DNA of 64,000 nucleotides from Urechidicola vernalis (GTDB taxonomy: Bacteria > Bacteroidota > Bacteroidia > Flavobacteriales > Flavobacteriaceae). A model generated the notes under the pieces. That model saw only the letters and a list, made by a program, of their open reading frames with translations, was not told the DNA's origin and did no database searches. The stretch lies in contig NZ_JAVRHV010000002.1 of assembly GCF_031846385.1 (NCBI RefSeq), forward strand, positions 1 through 64,000, read 5' to 3'. This document shows, piece by piece, positions 45,327 to 55,373 of this stretch. The position numbers and the translations under genes are program-made. Each line of letters opens with the position of its first letter. The stretch's first letter is position 1.

Positions 45327-45441
45327 ATTCCGTTATTCTTGTAACAATCAGACATAACAATTTACACCTGAGTTGAAATCACCCCGCATTTGAATCCTCA
45401 CTACCCTTTGTTTTTTCATTTATTCTCGAAATTTGGCTTAT

Positions 45442-45555
45442 ATGAAACTAGACCAAAAACAAGAAGAGAAAAGATTTAAAATAATTCAATCTGTAATATT
45501 TATTTTACTGGTTACATTGTTTGCTGCGATATTAATAATGCTCATGTTTATGTGA
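45442..45555 (+). CDS. Possible small single-helix membrane protein (37 aa)
   Basis: ATG at 45442 to TGA at 45555. The first 14 residues are strongly charged (MKLDQKQEEKRFKI), then about 20 hydrophobic residues reach the C-terminus, a tidy amphipathic-to-membrane layout. The length is below usual calling limits and nothing similar is recognised. It stands alone between HTCS and susC. It could be a real small membrane protein or a chance ORF in a leader. Confidence 0.35.
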   Translation: MKLDQKQEEKRFKIIQSVIFILLVTLFAAILIMLMFM

Positions 45556-45733
45556 TAAAAAATGATTTGAAATTAAGTCCTTTAAATACAACTCTTAGAT
45601 TTAAAAAAAATAAGATCAAAACTAAAAACAGATGAATCAATCTATAAAATTTTGAATTTGAACTTTAAATACCCTCTAATTAATCTGAAATTACCCTAAA
45701 ACGAACTGAAAATCCTTGCAAATTTGTATCGAC

Positions 45734-45771
45734 CCTACCACTACCTACCGGAATGATTAAAAATGGTTTTG
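45734..45771 (+). promoter_or_regulatory. Probable HTCS-type direct repeats and -7 box of the susC promoter
   Basis: CTACCACTACCTACC (45735-45749) contains three TACC units at 6- and 4-base steps in an otherwise AT-rich region. A -7-like box TGGTTTTG (one mismatch to TAnnTTTG) follows at 45764-45771. This is the layout expected for an activator site just upstream of a susCD promoter; binding by the local HTCS is inference. Confidence 0.35.
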
Positions 45772-45916
45772 GCAGGATTCGAAATAAATAAGATATAAAA
45801 CTGAAAAATTAAACAAATAAACTTAGATGCATAAAAACTACTAAAAACGAAACCCCAAAAATGGAAAACCCTATTCAGTTTTCATTTTTCAAAACCTTAG
45901 AATAGAAATTTAACTA

Positions 45917-48900
45917 ATGACAATTAACTCAAGAATTATGAAAAAAAATCTAAACAAGATATTTCTTAGTTGGAATGCGAATCGAAAGAAGGCATCCAAA
46001 TTAGAACTATCTTTTTATTGTATGATGATTGCACTATTAAGTGTATCTAAAGTGCAGGCTTCAGCCGAATCTAACAGTACAACTTCAGAATCAACCTCAA
46101 CGATTCAACAAACTATCACAGGAACTGTAACTGATGAGGAGGGAAACCCTCTTCCAGGTGTAGGAATTTTCAAAAAAGGAACTACGGATGGTGTTGAATC
46201 TGATTTTGACGGTAACTTCTCAATTCAAGCTTCTAGTGGAGATGTACTTGTATTTTCATTTATTGGAATGACTTCTGTAGAAATGACAATTACATCACAA
46301 ACTGTTCTAAATGTAACAATGGCAGCCGACTCAGCTGAATTAGAAGAAGTTGTAATTGTAGGTTATGGAGCAAAATTAAAAACAGACCTGACAGGAGCAG
46401 TAGGTACAGTAAAATCAGAGTCTTTAGTTCAAGCGCCTACTTCTACCGCAACGGAATTACTTTCTGGGCGTGTTTCAGGTTTAATTACAAAACAAAATAC
46501 GGGTGTACCAGGTAATGATGCAACAACTATTAATATTAGAGGATTTGGAGCAGCATTAGTATTAGTTGATGGGGTTCAAACTTCTATGGACAGAATAGAT
46601 CCGAATGATATAGAAAGTGTATCTGTTTTGAAAGATGGTGCTGCGGCAGTATATGGTTCTAGAGCAGGTAACGGAGTTGTTTTAGTTACTACTAAAAGAG
46701 GTAAAGAAGGAAAAACCAAAATAACATATCACGGAAATTCAAGTTTTCAATCACCAGTTAAGGAGCGTACCTATGTTAATTCTTGGCAATATGCTACTTT
46801 AATTAGAGAGGCAGATTTAAATGGAAATAGTTCAATTGACGACACATATACCGAAGAAGACGTTGACAAGTTTAGGGCGGGTAATGATCCTGCATATCCA
46901 AATCAAGATTGGAACGATGCGGTGTTTACAGAAAACGTTCCAATGACACAACACAACTTAAATGTTAGCGGTGGAAGTGAAAATGTAAAATACTTTGCAT
47001 CTATTGGTTTGTTAGACCAAGAAAGTGCCTACCGTTCAGGAGATTTAAGTTTCCAACGTTACAATTTACGTTCTAACTTAGATGCTAAAATCAGTAAAAA
47101 ATTGTCTTTTGGTGTAGATCTATCTTACAGACGTGAAGATAGAGATCAACCTGCTACTAACCCAAGTGACATGTACAACAGGTTACAAACAGCACAACCT
47201 ATTTACCCTGCATTTTTACCAGACCCAACGAGAGCTGCTTTTTCAGGATTTAACACAAGAAGTCCATACGCTGCAACTGATAAAAGTTTTGGTGGATACA
47301 ATGATGATCTTAGAGAATTCATAAATGCTAGAGTTCAATTAAAATTTAATATTACGGATGATTTAGTTGCTAAAGGTGTTATCATGTATGAATCTTTAAA
47401 TACTTCAAGAAAAGCGCTAAGAAAACCTTATGACGTTTGGGAATATGATTACGAAAATGATGAGTATTTATACTCAGGTACCGCTCAAGGAAGAAGCAGT
47501 ATCACTGAAGATTACAGAAAAAGAATTCAGTTCTACCCACAATTCTCTTTGCAATACAAAAAGAATTTCAATGGACACAATATTAATGCTTTAGGATTAG
47601 TAGAAACTATTGAGATTAGAGACGATGCAATTCAGGCCAGAAGGTTTGATTTAATTTCTACAGATATTCCTTACTTAAGTTCAGGAGATAAAGAAACGGC
47701 TGAAAATAGCGGTAATGCTAGTTCATCCGGACGTATGAGTTATGTTGGTAGGGTAAATTACGACTATAAAGGAAAGTACTTTTTAGAAGCGACTATGAGA
47801 GCTGATGCGACAGGAGAAAAATTTCACCCAGATAACAGATGGGGATACTTCCCAAGTGTTTCTGGTGCTTGGAGATTATCTCAGGAAAATTTCTTAGTAG
47901 ATTCTGAATCTGTTGACAACTTAAAACTTAGAGCTTCATATAGCCAGACAGGTTTGGACAATGTTGGTAATTATAGATTCTTAACAGGATATTCAATTTC
48001 AGCAAACGGAACGTACTTAATTGACGATAGAACTGGTCAAATTATTTTCACAAACGGGTTACCAAACGAAGAAGTGACTTGGTTTACAAATACATTGTAT
48101 AATGTCGGTGTTGATGGAAGTTTTTGGAATGGATTATTCGGATTTGAAGTGGATGTTTTCTATAGACTTACAGAAGGATTGTTCGGAACAAATCAAACAG
48201 ATATTCCAAGTACATTTGGAGCTACTTTACCTCAAGAAAATATTAATGATAGAGATGATAGAGGATTTGATATCCTTCTAACACATAGAAACACGATTGG
48301 AGATGACTTTAGTTATAGTGTTTCTGCAAATGTTGGATGGGCTAGACAAAAATGGGTTAGTGTAGCAGAAGAAGCTGAAACCGATCCTGATAGAATTAGA
48401 TTATACCAAAGAGAAGGTAACTACACAAATAGATGGCTCGGATTTGTATCTGATGGTCTTTTCGAAACACAAGAAGAAATAGACAATCATGCAACTTATG
48501 AATTAGGAAATGCACAACCAGTTATTTCAGATATTAAATATGTAGATTTAAATGGTGATGGCGTAATTGATTGGAGAGATCAAAAAGATATTGGTACTGG
48601 TTCTACACCAGATATATCTTATGGATTAGATATATTTATGAAATACAAAAACTTCTCAGTTGCTGCATTATTCCAAGGCGCTGGTTTATTTAATATGAAC
48701 ATTGCAGGTGCTGCTAGAGGAGGATTTTCAAACCAATCAACTCCTTATGATTATATGTTAAAATACTCTTGGAGACCAGATTACAACGATCCAACTGTAA
48801 ATACAAATCCAATGGCTAGATTGCCGAGGATTACACATAACGGTGTTGCTCCTAATAACAATGTAACTTCAGATTTCTGGTTATTAGATAACACATACGT

Positions 48901-49123
48901 TAGATTAAAATCTTTAAATTTGAACTATGCTATTGATTCTGATATTGTTAGCAAAATTGGTTTTGACGGTATTGATATTTATGCCGCTGGAACAAACTTA
49001 TTTAGTTTCAATAGTTTAGGAATTTACAAAGATACATTTGATCCTGAGAGTCCTGCTTCGCAAAATGGACGTCACTACCCTATTATGAAAACATTTACCT
49101 TAGGAGTTAAATTAGCATTATAA
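45917..49123 (+). CDS. SusC-like TonB-dependent outer-membrane transporter
   Basis: 1068 residues; an ATG at 45938 (MKKNLNKIF) is equally possible. After the export signal (IALLSVSKVQA) comes a carboxypeptidase-regulatory-like domain (about 65-140, ITGTVTDEEGNPLPGVGIF). Then a TonB-box region (EEVVIVGYG), the plug (about 155-270, LSGRVSGLI, INIRGFG, VLVDGV, VYGSRAGNGVVLVTTK) and a 22-strand barrel to the C-terminus follow. Energised by TonB-ExbBD, it imports glycan fragments delivered by the SusD-like lipoprotein encoded 18 bases downstream. It is the first gene after the HTCS regulator. Confidence 0.95.
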   Translation: MTINSRIMKKNLNKIFLSWNANRKKASKLELSFYCMMIALLSVSKVQASAESNSTTSESTSTIQQTITGTVTDEEGNPLPGVGIFKKGTTDGVESDFDGNFSIQASSGDVLVFSFIGMTSVEMTITSQTVLNVTMAADSAELEEVVIVGYGAKLKTDLTGAVGTVKSESLVQAPTSTATELLSGRVSGLITKQNTGVPGNDATTINIRGFGAALVLVDGVQTSMDRIDPNDIESVSVLKDGAAAVYGSRAGNGVVLVTTKRGKEGKTKITYHGNSSFQSPVKERTYVNSWQYATLIREADLNGNSSIDDTYTEEDVDKFRAGNDPAYPNQDWNDAVFTENVPMTQHNLNVSGGSENVKYFASIGLLDQESAYRSGDLSFQRYNLRSNLDAKISKKLSFGVDLSYRREDRDQPATNPSDMYNRLQTAQPIYPAFLPDPTRAAFSGFNTRSPYAATDKSFGGYNDDLREFINARVQLKFNITDDLVAKGVIMYESLNTSRKALRKPYDVWEYDYENDEYLYSGTAQGRSSITEDYRKRIQFYPQFSLQYKKNFNGHNINALGLVETIEIRDDAIQARRFDLISTDIPYLSSGDKETAENSGNASSSGRMSYVGRVNYDYKGKYFLEATMRADATGEKFHPDNRWGYFPSVSGAWRLSQENFLVDSESVDNLKLRASYSQTGLDNVGNYRFLTGYSISANGTYLIDDRTGQIIFTNGLPNEEVTWFTNTLYNVGVDGSFWNGLFGFEVDVFYRLTEGLFGTNQTDIPSTFGATLPQENINDRDDRGFDILLTHRNTIGDDFSYSVSANVGWARQKWVSVAEEAETDPDRIRLYQREGNYTNRWLGFVSDGLFETQEEIDNHATYELGNAQPVISDIKYVDLNGDGVIDWRDQKDIGTGSTPDISYGLDIFMKYKNFSVAALFQGAGLFNMNIAGAARGGFSNQSTPYDYMLKYSWRPDYNDPTVNTNPMARLPRITHNGVAPNNNVTSDFWLLDNTYVRLKSLNLNYAIDSDIVSKIGFDGIDIYAAGTNLFSFNSLGIYKDTFDPESPASQNGRHYPIMKTFTLGVKLAL

Positions 49124-49141
49124 CGAAAAAACGAAATAGAA

Positions 49142-50869
49142 ATGAAAAAATTAATATATATAGTCTTAGGTATTTCATTCGCATTTACAAGTTGTGATGA
49201 TGTATTAGACCAACAACCATTAGGATTGATTTCCGATGCGAGTGTTTGGCAAGATGAAAATTTAGTGAATACTAAATTAAATGAACTTTACAAAAATTCA
49301 CTTTTCCTAAATCAAGCGGAACAAGCAGGATTTAACGTTGGATTAGATGGTAATATGGCCGGGGAATTCAGAAATATTGGAGCATGGCAAGCGCCATTTG
49401 GCGCTTCTACCGGAGATATTGATGAAACCGGAGCACCTGCAGGAGCGGTTCAGTATTGGGCTTATGGCTTAGTGCGTAGATGTAATGAATTCATCGTTAA
49501 TATGGAAACTCTTTCAGAATTAGATGCTGATTTTAAAATAGCTAGAATTGCAGAGGCAAAATTCTTAAGAGGATATTTGTTCTTTAACATGGTTAAAAGA
49601 TATGGAGGAATTCCAATTATTACAGAACCACAAGCAATTGATGCTCCTGCAGAGGAATTATTTGTTTTTAGAGATACTGAAGAAGACGTTTACAATTTCA
49701 TTATTTCTGAAATGAAGGCTATTGAAGGTATTTTACCAGATAAAACTACAAATGATGGAACTCCTTCTAAATGGGCTGCAATGGCTTTAAGAAGTAGAGC
49801 GGCTCTTTATGCTGGTTCTATTGGAGAATATGGTACTGTACAATTAGACGGAGTAGTTGGTATTCCAAATGCTGATCCATTTTGGGAAGAAGCATACAAT
49901 GCCTCTAAAGCATTAATTGAACAAAGTGGACATTCATTATATATGAAACATTCAGATCCGGCGAGAAATTATCAAGAACTATTTACTGATGAAGCCGCAA
50001 ACCCAGAGGTTATATTCTCTGAAAAATTTGATGACGAATTAAATGCACATTCATTTAGTTTATTAGCAATGCCTTGGCCTTTCCACGGTGGTTGGGGAGC
50101 AAATTTCTTTGTATTTTATGACACTGTGGAATTATTTGATTTTGCTGATGGTTCGACTGGTAAAATAGACCGTTCATTAGTACATAATCAAGAATGGCAT
50201 GTAGATGATTTCTTTAGAAATCGTGATCCAAGATTCGTTGCTTCTGTGTTCTTCCCAGAAACTGATTGGCAAGGAGGTAAAGTATATTTCCATGACAACA
50301 CAACCAATGCAGGAAGTGCACCTCCAGGGTGGTCTAAAAGAGCTCCTGGAAAAAACAGAAACCAAGCAAACGGAACAGGTTTATTATTAAGAAAACGTGT
50401 TGATGAAGGTACGGAAAAACCAATTGGAGGTACTGATGATACTGATTACATCGTATTCCGTTTAGGTGAGACTTATTTAAACCTTGCAGAAGCAGCTTTT
50501 CATTTAGGTAGAACTGGTGAGGCTTTAACCGCTATTAACGCAATTAGATCAAGAGCAGGAATGCCTGCAAGAACTAGTTTAACACTTGATAATATTCAAC
50601 AAGAAAGACGTGTTGAATTATTTGCAGAAGACCAAGCTTATTGGGATTTACGTAGATGGCGAATTGCAGAAGATGTGTTAGGTGGTACAAACCTTCAAGG
50701 GTTAAAATTCACATATAACGGTGCAACAGACAAGTATAAAATCCAAATTAGAAGAGGAGCTTCAACAGGGCCTCGTATTTTTACTGATAGGCATTACTAT
50801 TTACCTATCACATTAAACAGAATCGCAGATAATCCTAACTTAGTTGAAAACCCAGGATACAGCGACTAA
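49142..50869 (+). CDS. SusD-like surface glycan-binding lipoprotein
   Basis: 575 residues. Lipobox Cys18 (FAFTSCDDV) followed by acidic residues, the surface-export pattern of Bacteroidota. The helical SusD core is clear: LDQQPLGLISDASVW, RCNEFIVNME, AKFLRGYLFFNMVKRYGGIPI, the WAAMALRSRAALYAGS helix, RLGETYLNLAEAAFHLG, and the C-terminal VRRVELFAEDQAYWDLRRW-type block. It binds oligosaccharide at the cell surface and lids the SusC channel. A strong terminator follows, so susCD may form its own transcript. Confidence 0.95.
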   Translation: MKKLIYIVLGISFAFTSCDDVLDQQPLGLISDASVWQDENLVNTKLNELYKNSLFLNQAEQAGFNVGLDGNMAGEFRNIGAWQAPFGASTGDIDETGAPAGAVQYWAYGLVRRCNEFIVNMETLSELDADFKIARIAEAKFLRGYLFFNMVKRYGGIPIITEPQAIDAPAEELFVFRDTEEDVYNFIISEMKAIEGILPDKTTNDGTPSKWAAMALRSRAALYAGSIGEYGTVQLDGVVGIPNADPFWEEAYNASKALIEQSGHSLYMKHSDPARNYQELFTDEAANPEVIFSEKFDDELNAHSFSLLAMPWPFHGGWGANFFVFYDTVELFDFADGSTGKIDRSLVHNQEWHVDDFFRNRDPRFVASVFFPETDWQGGKVYFHDNTTNAGSAPPGWSKRAPGKNRNQANGTGLLLRKRVDEGTEKPIGGTDDTDYIVFRLGETYLNLAEAAFHLGRTGEALTAINAIRSRAGMPARTSLTLDNIQQERRVELFAEDQAYWDLRRWRIAEDVLGGTNLQGLKFTYNGATDKYKIQIRRGASTGPRIFTDRHYYLPITLNRIADNPNLVENPGYSD

Positions 50870-50896
50870 AAGATAATTTTTTAGTTTTCATTTATT

Positions 50897-50937
50897 CCAA
50901 AAAGAGCCATAGACCACTTAATCTGTGGCTCTTTTTA
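50897..50937 (+). terminator. Intrinsic terminator after the susD-like gene
   Basis: A long stem, AAAAGAGCCA with AGA pairing to TCT and TGGCTCTTTT across one wobble, has its loop near 50914-50921 and a trailing T-run. It separates susCD from the downstream sulfatase operon. Confidence 0.75.
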
Positions 50938-50995
50938 CCAATTAGACATAGTTAATTACAGCAACAAATTTTAAACATATATCTTCGTAATATCC

Positions 50996-52417
50996 ATGTC
51001 AATTCCTAAAAACATACTTCTTTATATTTTCCTATTTGTAGGAATCAACACCTTGATTGGTCAAACAGAACTACCTAATGTTGTTTATATAAACGTAGAC
51101 GATTTAGGTTATAAGGATGTTGGTTTTATGGGAAGCACGTATTACGACACACCAAATTTAAATACTTTAGCTACCGAAGGTATGGTGTTTACAAACGGAT
51201 ATGCTGCGGCTGCCAACTGTGCACCAAGTAGAGCCTGTTTTATGACAGGACAAAATACCCCTCGACATGGAGTTTACACGGTTTCACCTTCTGCAAGAGG
51301 CCATAAAAAGTCTAGAAAACTGATTCCTACCAAAAACATTATTCATATTACCAGCGAAATTCAAACGTTAGCAGAAATATTTAAATCCAAAGGATATACT
51401 ACCGGTACTTTTGGGAAATGGCATGTTTCTAACAATCCGTTAAGAGATGGATTTGATGTTAATTTTGGAGGTAATTATAAAGGAAACCCTGGAAAAAACG
51501 GATATACTGCTCCTTACAATCAACTTCCAAATTTAGACATCGCACCTGAAGGCGAAAACTTAACAGATCGTTTAACTTCGGAAACAATAAAATTTATTAC
51601 CCAGAACAAAGACAAACCATTCTTTGCATACATTCCTTTTTATACTGTGCACACCCCACTAATGGGTAAAACCAAACTGGTAAACAAATACAAAAACAAG
51701 CAAGGATCTAACGGACAAAACAATCCTGTTTTTGCTGCTATGGTAGAAAACATGGATACCAACGTTGGAAAAATTTTAGCAACCCTCAAAGATTTAGGAT
51801 TAGAAAAAAACACCCTAGTCGTTTTTACTTCAGACAATGGCGGTATTCGTGCAATTTCTAATCAAACACCTCTTAGAGCAGGAAAAGGTTCTTATTATGA
51901 AGGTGGTACAAGAGTTCCATTAATTGTCAAGTATCCAAAGATTATACAAAGTGGCTTAACAAATAATACGCCAGTAATCAATCTAGATTTCTTTCCTACA
52001 TTTATGGAAGTACTCAACATAAACTCCATAAATCAAGATTTAGATGGCGTAAGCATTTTGCCTTTACTAAAAGGAAAAACAATTAACGAACGACCTTTGT
52101 TTTGGCATTTCCCAATATACCTGCAAGCGTACAATCAAAAAGAAGACGATGGTAGAGACCCGCTTTTTAGAACACGACCAGGCTCAACCGTTTTATATAA
52201 AAATTGGAAACTTCATCATTACTTCGAAGATGGAGATTTAGAACTATACAATCTTACAACTGACCTGGGCGAGCGTAATGATCTTTCTAAAGTAAACCCA
52301 ACTAAAACAAAAGAATTATATACCATGTTGAAATCATGGAGAATTGAATTAGCGGCGGAAATTCCAGAAGAATTAAATCCTGAATTCGATTCTAATTACA
52401 AACCAAAAAAGAAATAA
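50996..52417 (+). CDS. S1 sulfatase, S1_16-like
   Basis: 473 residues with a signal peptide (YIFLFVGINTLIGQ). Motifs are INVDDLGYKDVGFMG, formylglycine site CAPSRACFMTGQNTPRHGVYTV (Cys75), FGKWHVSNNPLRDGFDVNFGG, YTVHTPLMGK and FTSDNGGIRAISNQ. The FMGSTYYDTPN and GQNTPRHGVYTV segments resemble S1_16 enzymes; characterised members remove 4-sulfate from Gal or GalNAc, so that is the best guess. It begins a run of tightly spaced plus-strand genes downstream of the susD terminator. Confidence 0.87.
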   Translation: MSIPKNILLYIFLFVGINTLIGQTELPNVVYINVDDLGYKDVGFMGSTYYDTPNLNTLATEGMVFTNGYAAAANCAPSRACFMTGQNTPRHGVYTVSPSARGHKKSRKLIPTKNIIHITSEIQTLAEIFKSKGYTTGTFGKWHVSNNPLRDGFDVNFGGNYKGNPGKNGYTAPYNQLPNLDIAPEGENLTDRLTSETIKFITQNKDKPFFAYIPFYTVHTPLMGKTKLVNKYKNKQGSNGQNNPVFAAMVENMDTNVGKILATLKDLGLEKNTLVVFTSDNGGIRAISNQTPLRAGKGSYYEGGTRVPLIVKYPKIIQSGLTNNTPVINLDFFPTFMEVLNINSINQDLDGVSILPLLKGKTINERPLFWHFPIYLQAYNQKEDDGRDPLFRTRPGSTVLYKNWKLHHYFEDGDLELYNLTTDLGERNDLSKVNPTKTKELYTMLKSWRIELAAEIPEELNPEFDSNYKPKKK

Positions 52418-52430
52418 TACCAACTACATT

Positions 52431-53951
52431 ATGAAATTTTATAACTCAATTATTGCAATTTTCACTGCATTTACCATCATAGGATGCGGTGGATCTAAAA
52501 CTACGGAAAAGACAAAACAAAATTCAAAACCAAACATTGTTGTAATATATGCAGATGATCTAGGTTATGGAGACGTAAGCAGTTATGGTTCAACTGAACT
52601 TATCACGCCAAATTTTGATCGTATTGCAAATGAAGGAATTCGTTTTACGAACGGATATGCCTCTTCTCCTACCTGTACTCCAAGTAGATTTGCATTACTA
52701 TCTGGTAAATACCCATTTAGAACGCAAAGAGCAAGAGTTTTGCCAGGAAACGCACCATTACTATTCGAATTAGGAAATCAGACGTTACCTTCAATGCTGC
52801 ATGATGCAGGATACTTTACAGGAGTTGTTGGTAAATGGCATTTAGGATTGGGTGGAGAAAATCTAGATTGGAATCAAGAAATAAAACCAGGCCCATTAGA
52901 AATCGGGTTCGATTATTCTTATATCATGGCCTCTACTAATGACCGCGTTCCTTCGGTTTATGTTGAGAATCATAATATTGTTGGATTAGACCCAAATGAT
53001 CCAATTGAAGTTAGTTACAAGAAAAACTTTGAAGGAGAACCTACAGGAAAAGAAAATCCTGAATTGTTAAAAGTACATCCAAGTCATGGACACGACATGA
53101 GTATCCACAATGGTATTTCAAGAATCGGATATATGCGCGGAGGTAAAGACGCTTTATTTATCGATGAGGATATGAGCGATGATTTTTTAAGAGAATCTAA
53201 AAAATATATCAACGACCATAAGGATGAACCTTTCTTTTTATTTTATAGTCTACATCAACCACACGTACCTAGAATACCACATCCAAGATTTGCAGGTAAA
53301 TCAGGTTTAGGACCACGTGGCGATGTTATTTTGGAAGCAGATTGGGCTGTAGGTCAATTCTTAGATGAACTAGACAGATTAGGATTAACAGAAAACACAA
53401 TCATCGTATTTTCTAGTGATAATGGACCTGTTTTAGATGATGGGTATCATGATGATGCAGTTACTAAAAACGGAACACACACCCCTAGAGGAGGTTTAAG
53501 AGGTGGAAAATACAGTTTATTTGATGCTGGTACACATGTGCCTTTTATGGTGCGTTGGCCTGGTACAATTAAACCTGGTGTATCTGATGCATTGGTTTGT
53601 CAAGTGGATTTTACGGCATCATTTGCTGCTTTAACTGGGCAAGAAAACTCCACTCCTGATAGTGAAAATGTATTAGATGCCTTTTTAGGAAAATCAGATA
53701 AAGGAAGAAACAGTTTATTACTTGGACAAAGTAATATTACTTCATTTATAAAAGGTGATTATGTTTTAATTCCGCCACATAAAGGTGGAAAAATGACCAA
53801 TAAATGGGTGAATATTGAAACAGGCCGCAACAAAAATGTTCAGTTGTATAATTTAAAAACAGATCGCAACCAACAGAATAATATTGCTAAAGACAACCCA
53901 GAAATGGTAGAGGCAATGCTTGCTGAAATTGAATCCATAAAAAGTAAATAA
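52431..53951 (+). CDS. S1 sulfatase, lipoprotein, S1_15-like
   Basis: 506 residues. Lipobox Cys19 (TIIGCGGS). Motifs are YADDLGYGDVSSYG, formylglycine site CTPSRFALLSGKYPFRTQRARVL (Cys82), VGKWHLGLGGENLDW, LHQPHVPRIPH and FSSDNGPVLDDGYHDDAV. The long insert IKPGPLEIGFDYSYIMASTNDR with VYVENHNIVGLDPNDP is typical of S1_15-like enzymes on 6-sulfated galactose or GalNAc (inferred). It has the same broad type as the 27659 protein but differs in detail. Spacing is 13 and 14 bases to its neighbours. Confidence 0.87.
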   Translation: MKFYNSIIAIFTAFTIIGCGGSKTTEKTKQNSKPNIVVIYADDLGYGDVSSYGSTELITPNFDRIANEGIRFTNGYASSPTCTPSRFALLSGKYPFRTQRARVLPGNAPLLFELGNQTLPSMLHDAGYFTGVVGKWHLGLGGENLDWNQEIKPGPLEIGFDYSYIMASTNDRVPSVYVENHNIVGLDPNDPIEVSYKKNFEGEPTGKENPELLKVHPSHGHDMSIHNGISRIGYMRGGKDALFIDEDMSDDFLRESKKYINDHKDEPFFLFYSLHQPHVPRIPHPRFAGKSGLGPRGDVILEADWAVGQFLDELDRLGLTENTIIVFSSDNGPVLDDGYHDDAVTKNGTHTPRGGLRGGKYSLFDAGTHVPFMVRWPGTIKPGVSDALVCQVDFTASFAALTGQENSTPDSENVLDAFLGKSDKGRNSLLLGQSNITSFIKGDYVLIPPHKGGKMTNKWVNIETGRNKNVQLYNLKTDRNQQNNIAKDNPEMVEAMLAEIESIKSK

Positions 53952-53965
53952 GCAATTATTCTAAA

Positions 53966-55372
53966 ATGAGAAACCATTTAGTTAAAATAGCATTCATTTT
54001 TATCTTCAGTTTTGGAATTGTACAAGGGCAAAATTCTGAAACCCCTAAAAAACCGAATATCATTTTAATCCTAGCCGACGATTTAGGCTATGGAGATATA
54101 GGTTGTTATGGCAGTAAGCGTATAGAAACACCTTTTATTGATACTATGGCAAAAGAGGGCATGAAATTTACAGATTTTTATGCCGCATCTGCGGTATGTA
54201 CGCCAACAAGAGTTAGCATTCTAACAGGTAACTACCCTATTCGCTACAATGTTTCTCAACATTTTAATGACAGGGAAATGTTCTTAAACAATGACATGCT
54301 AACGATTCCAAAATCCTTAAAAAAGGAAGGCTATACTAGTATGCATATTGGTAAATGGCATTTAGGTGGATTGAACGAAGCTCACATTTTAGATAGAGAA
54401 AATTCAATACCAGGTCCATTGCAACATGGGTTTGATTCCTATTTAACGATGATTGAAGATCCTTTGTACCGTGCTCCTGCCATGCGAGAAAAACGTTTGT
54501 ATAAAGATGCTGGAAAACATCTGGCAAAAGACGATAATATTCAACAACCAAATAACACCCATTGGACAACTTTAAAATTCGATGCTGCCAAATCATTTAT
54601 TAAAGAACAATCAGAATCAGATAAACCTTTTTTCTTAAACCTTTGGTTAGATGCTCCACATGCTCCTTATGAAGCTTCAGAAAAAGGCTTAATGGAAAAA
54701 TATAAAGATAGAACTACAGGTCAAGATCTTTTGTATAGAGGAATGGTATCTCATCTAGACAAAGGTGTTGGAGAAATTCTGAGTGAACTAAAAAAACTAG
54801 GCATTGCTGAAAACACTCTGGTAATTTTTACCAGTGATAACGGGCCTGCATATTTAGGAAGTCCGGCACATTTTAAAGGCAGAAAAACTGATTTCCACGA
54901 AGGAGGAATTCGAGTTCCAATGATTGCGTGGTGGCCTGGAAAAATTAATAAAAACACCATAAACAAAAGTTTAACAAGTACTATAGATTTATTACCAACT
55001 TTTAACTCCATTGGCTCGGGAGAAATCAATTCTTCTACTCCTATGGATGGAATTGATATTTCAGAAACCTTTTTAAATGGAACTGAAATTCAACGAGAAA
55101 CCATGTTTTTTGAGATTTCTCCTCGCTACAAAAACAGTGGTAATTACGTAAACACAACAGATATTAGACATAAACCAGTTCCTAATCAAATCGTAAGAAA
55201 AGGACCCTGGAAATTGTTGGCTGTGGAAGGAAATCCAACTGAACTTTACAATCTAAATGAAGATCCTTATGAACGTTGGAATCTAATTAAACAATATCCT
55301 GAACAAACAAATACATTACTAGCCGAGTTAAAGAATTGGCTAAATGAACCTAGACAAGCAATCCCATATTAA
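53966..55372 (+). CDS. S1 sulfatase, arylsulfatase-A type
   Basis: 468 residues with a signal peptide (FIFIFSFGIVQGQ). Motifs are LADDLGYGDIGCYG, formylglycine site CTPTRVSILTGNYPIRYNVSQH (Cys78), IGKWHLGGLNEAHILDREN, LWLDAPHAPYEAS and FTSDNGPAYLGSPAHFKGRK. The YRAPAMREKRLYK stretch in the substrate face is distinctive. The substrate is unknown. It lies 14 bases after one sulfatase gene and one base before the next. Confidence 0.87.
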   Translation: MRNHLVKIAFIFIFSFGIVQGQNSETPKKPNIILILADDLGYGDIGCYGSKRIETPFIDTMAKEGMKFTDFYAASAVCTPTRVSILTGNYPIRYNVSQHFNDREMFLNNDMLTIPKSLKKEGYTSMHIGKWHLGGLNEAHILDRENSIPGPLQHGFDSYLTMIEDPLYRAPAMREKRLYKDAGKHLAKDDNIQQPNNTHWTTLKFDAAKSFIKEQSESDKPFFLNLWLDAPHAPYEASEKGLMEKYKDRTTGQDLLYRGMVSHLDKGVGEILSELKKLGIAENTLVIFTSDNGPAYLGSPAHFKGRKTDFHEGGIRVPMIAWWPGKINKNTINKSLTSTIDLLPTFNSIGSGEINSSTPMDGIDISETFLNGTEIQRETMFFEISPRYKNSGNYVNTTDIRHKPVPNQIVRKGPWKLLAVEGNPTELYNLNEDPYERWNLIKQYPEQTNTLLAELKNWLNEPRQAIPY

Positions 55373-55373
55373 T

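Larger units (their letters stand above)
45327..45916. other. 590-base regulatory gap upstream of susC
   Basis: This gap separates the HTCS and SusC genes. It holds a possible 37-codon membrane-peptide ORF (45442-45555), a set of CTACC direct repeats (45734-45749) and a -7-like box. The remainder is AT-rich with no terminator hairpin after HTCS that I can see. A long 5' leader on susC mRNA is likely. Confidence 0.45.
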
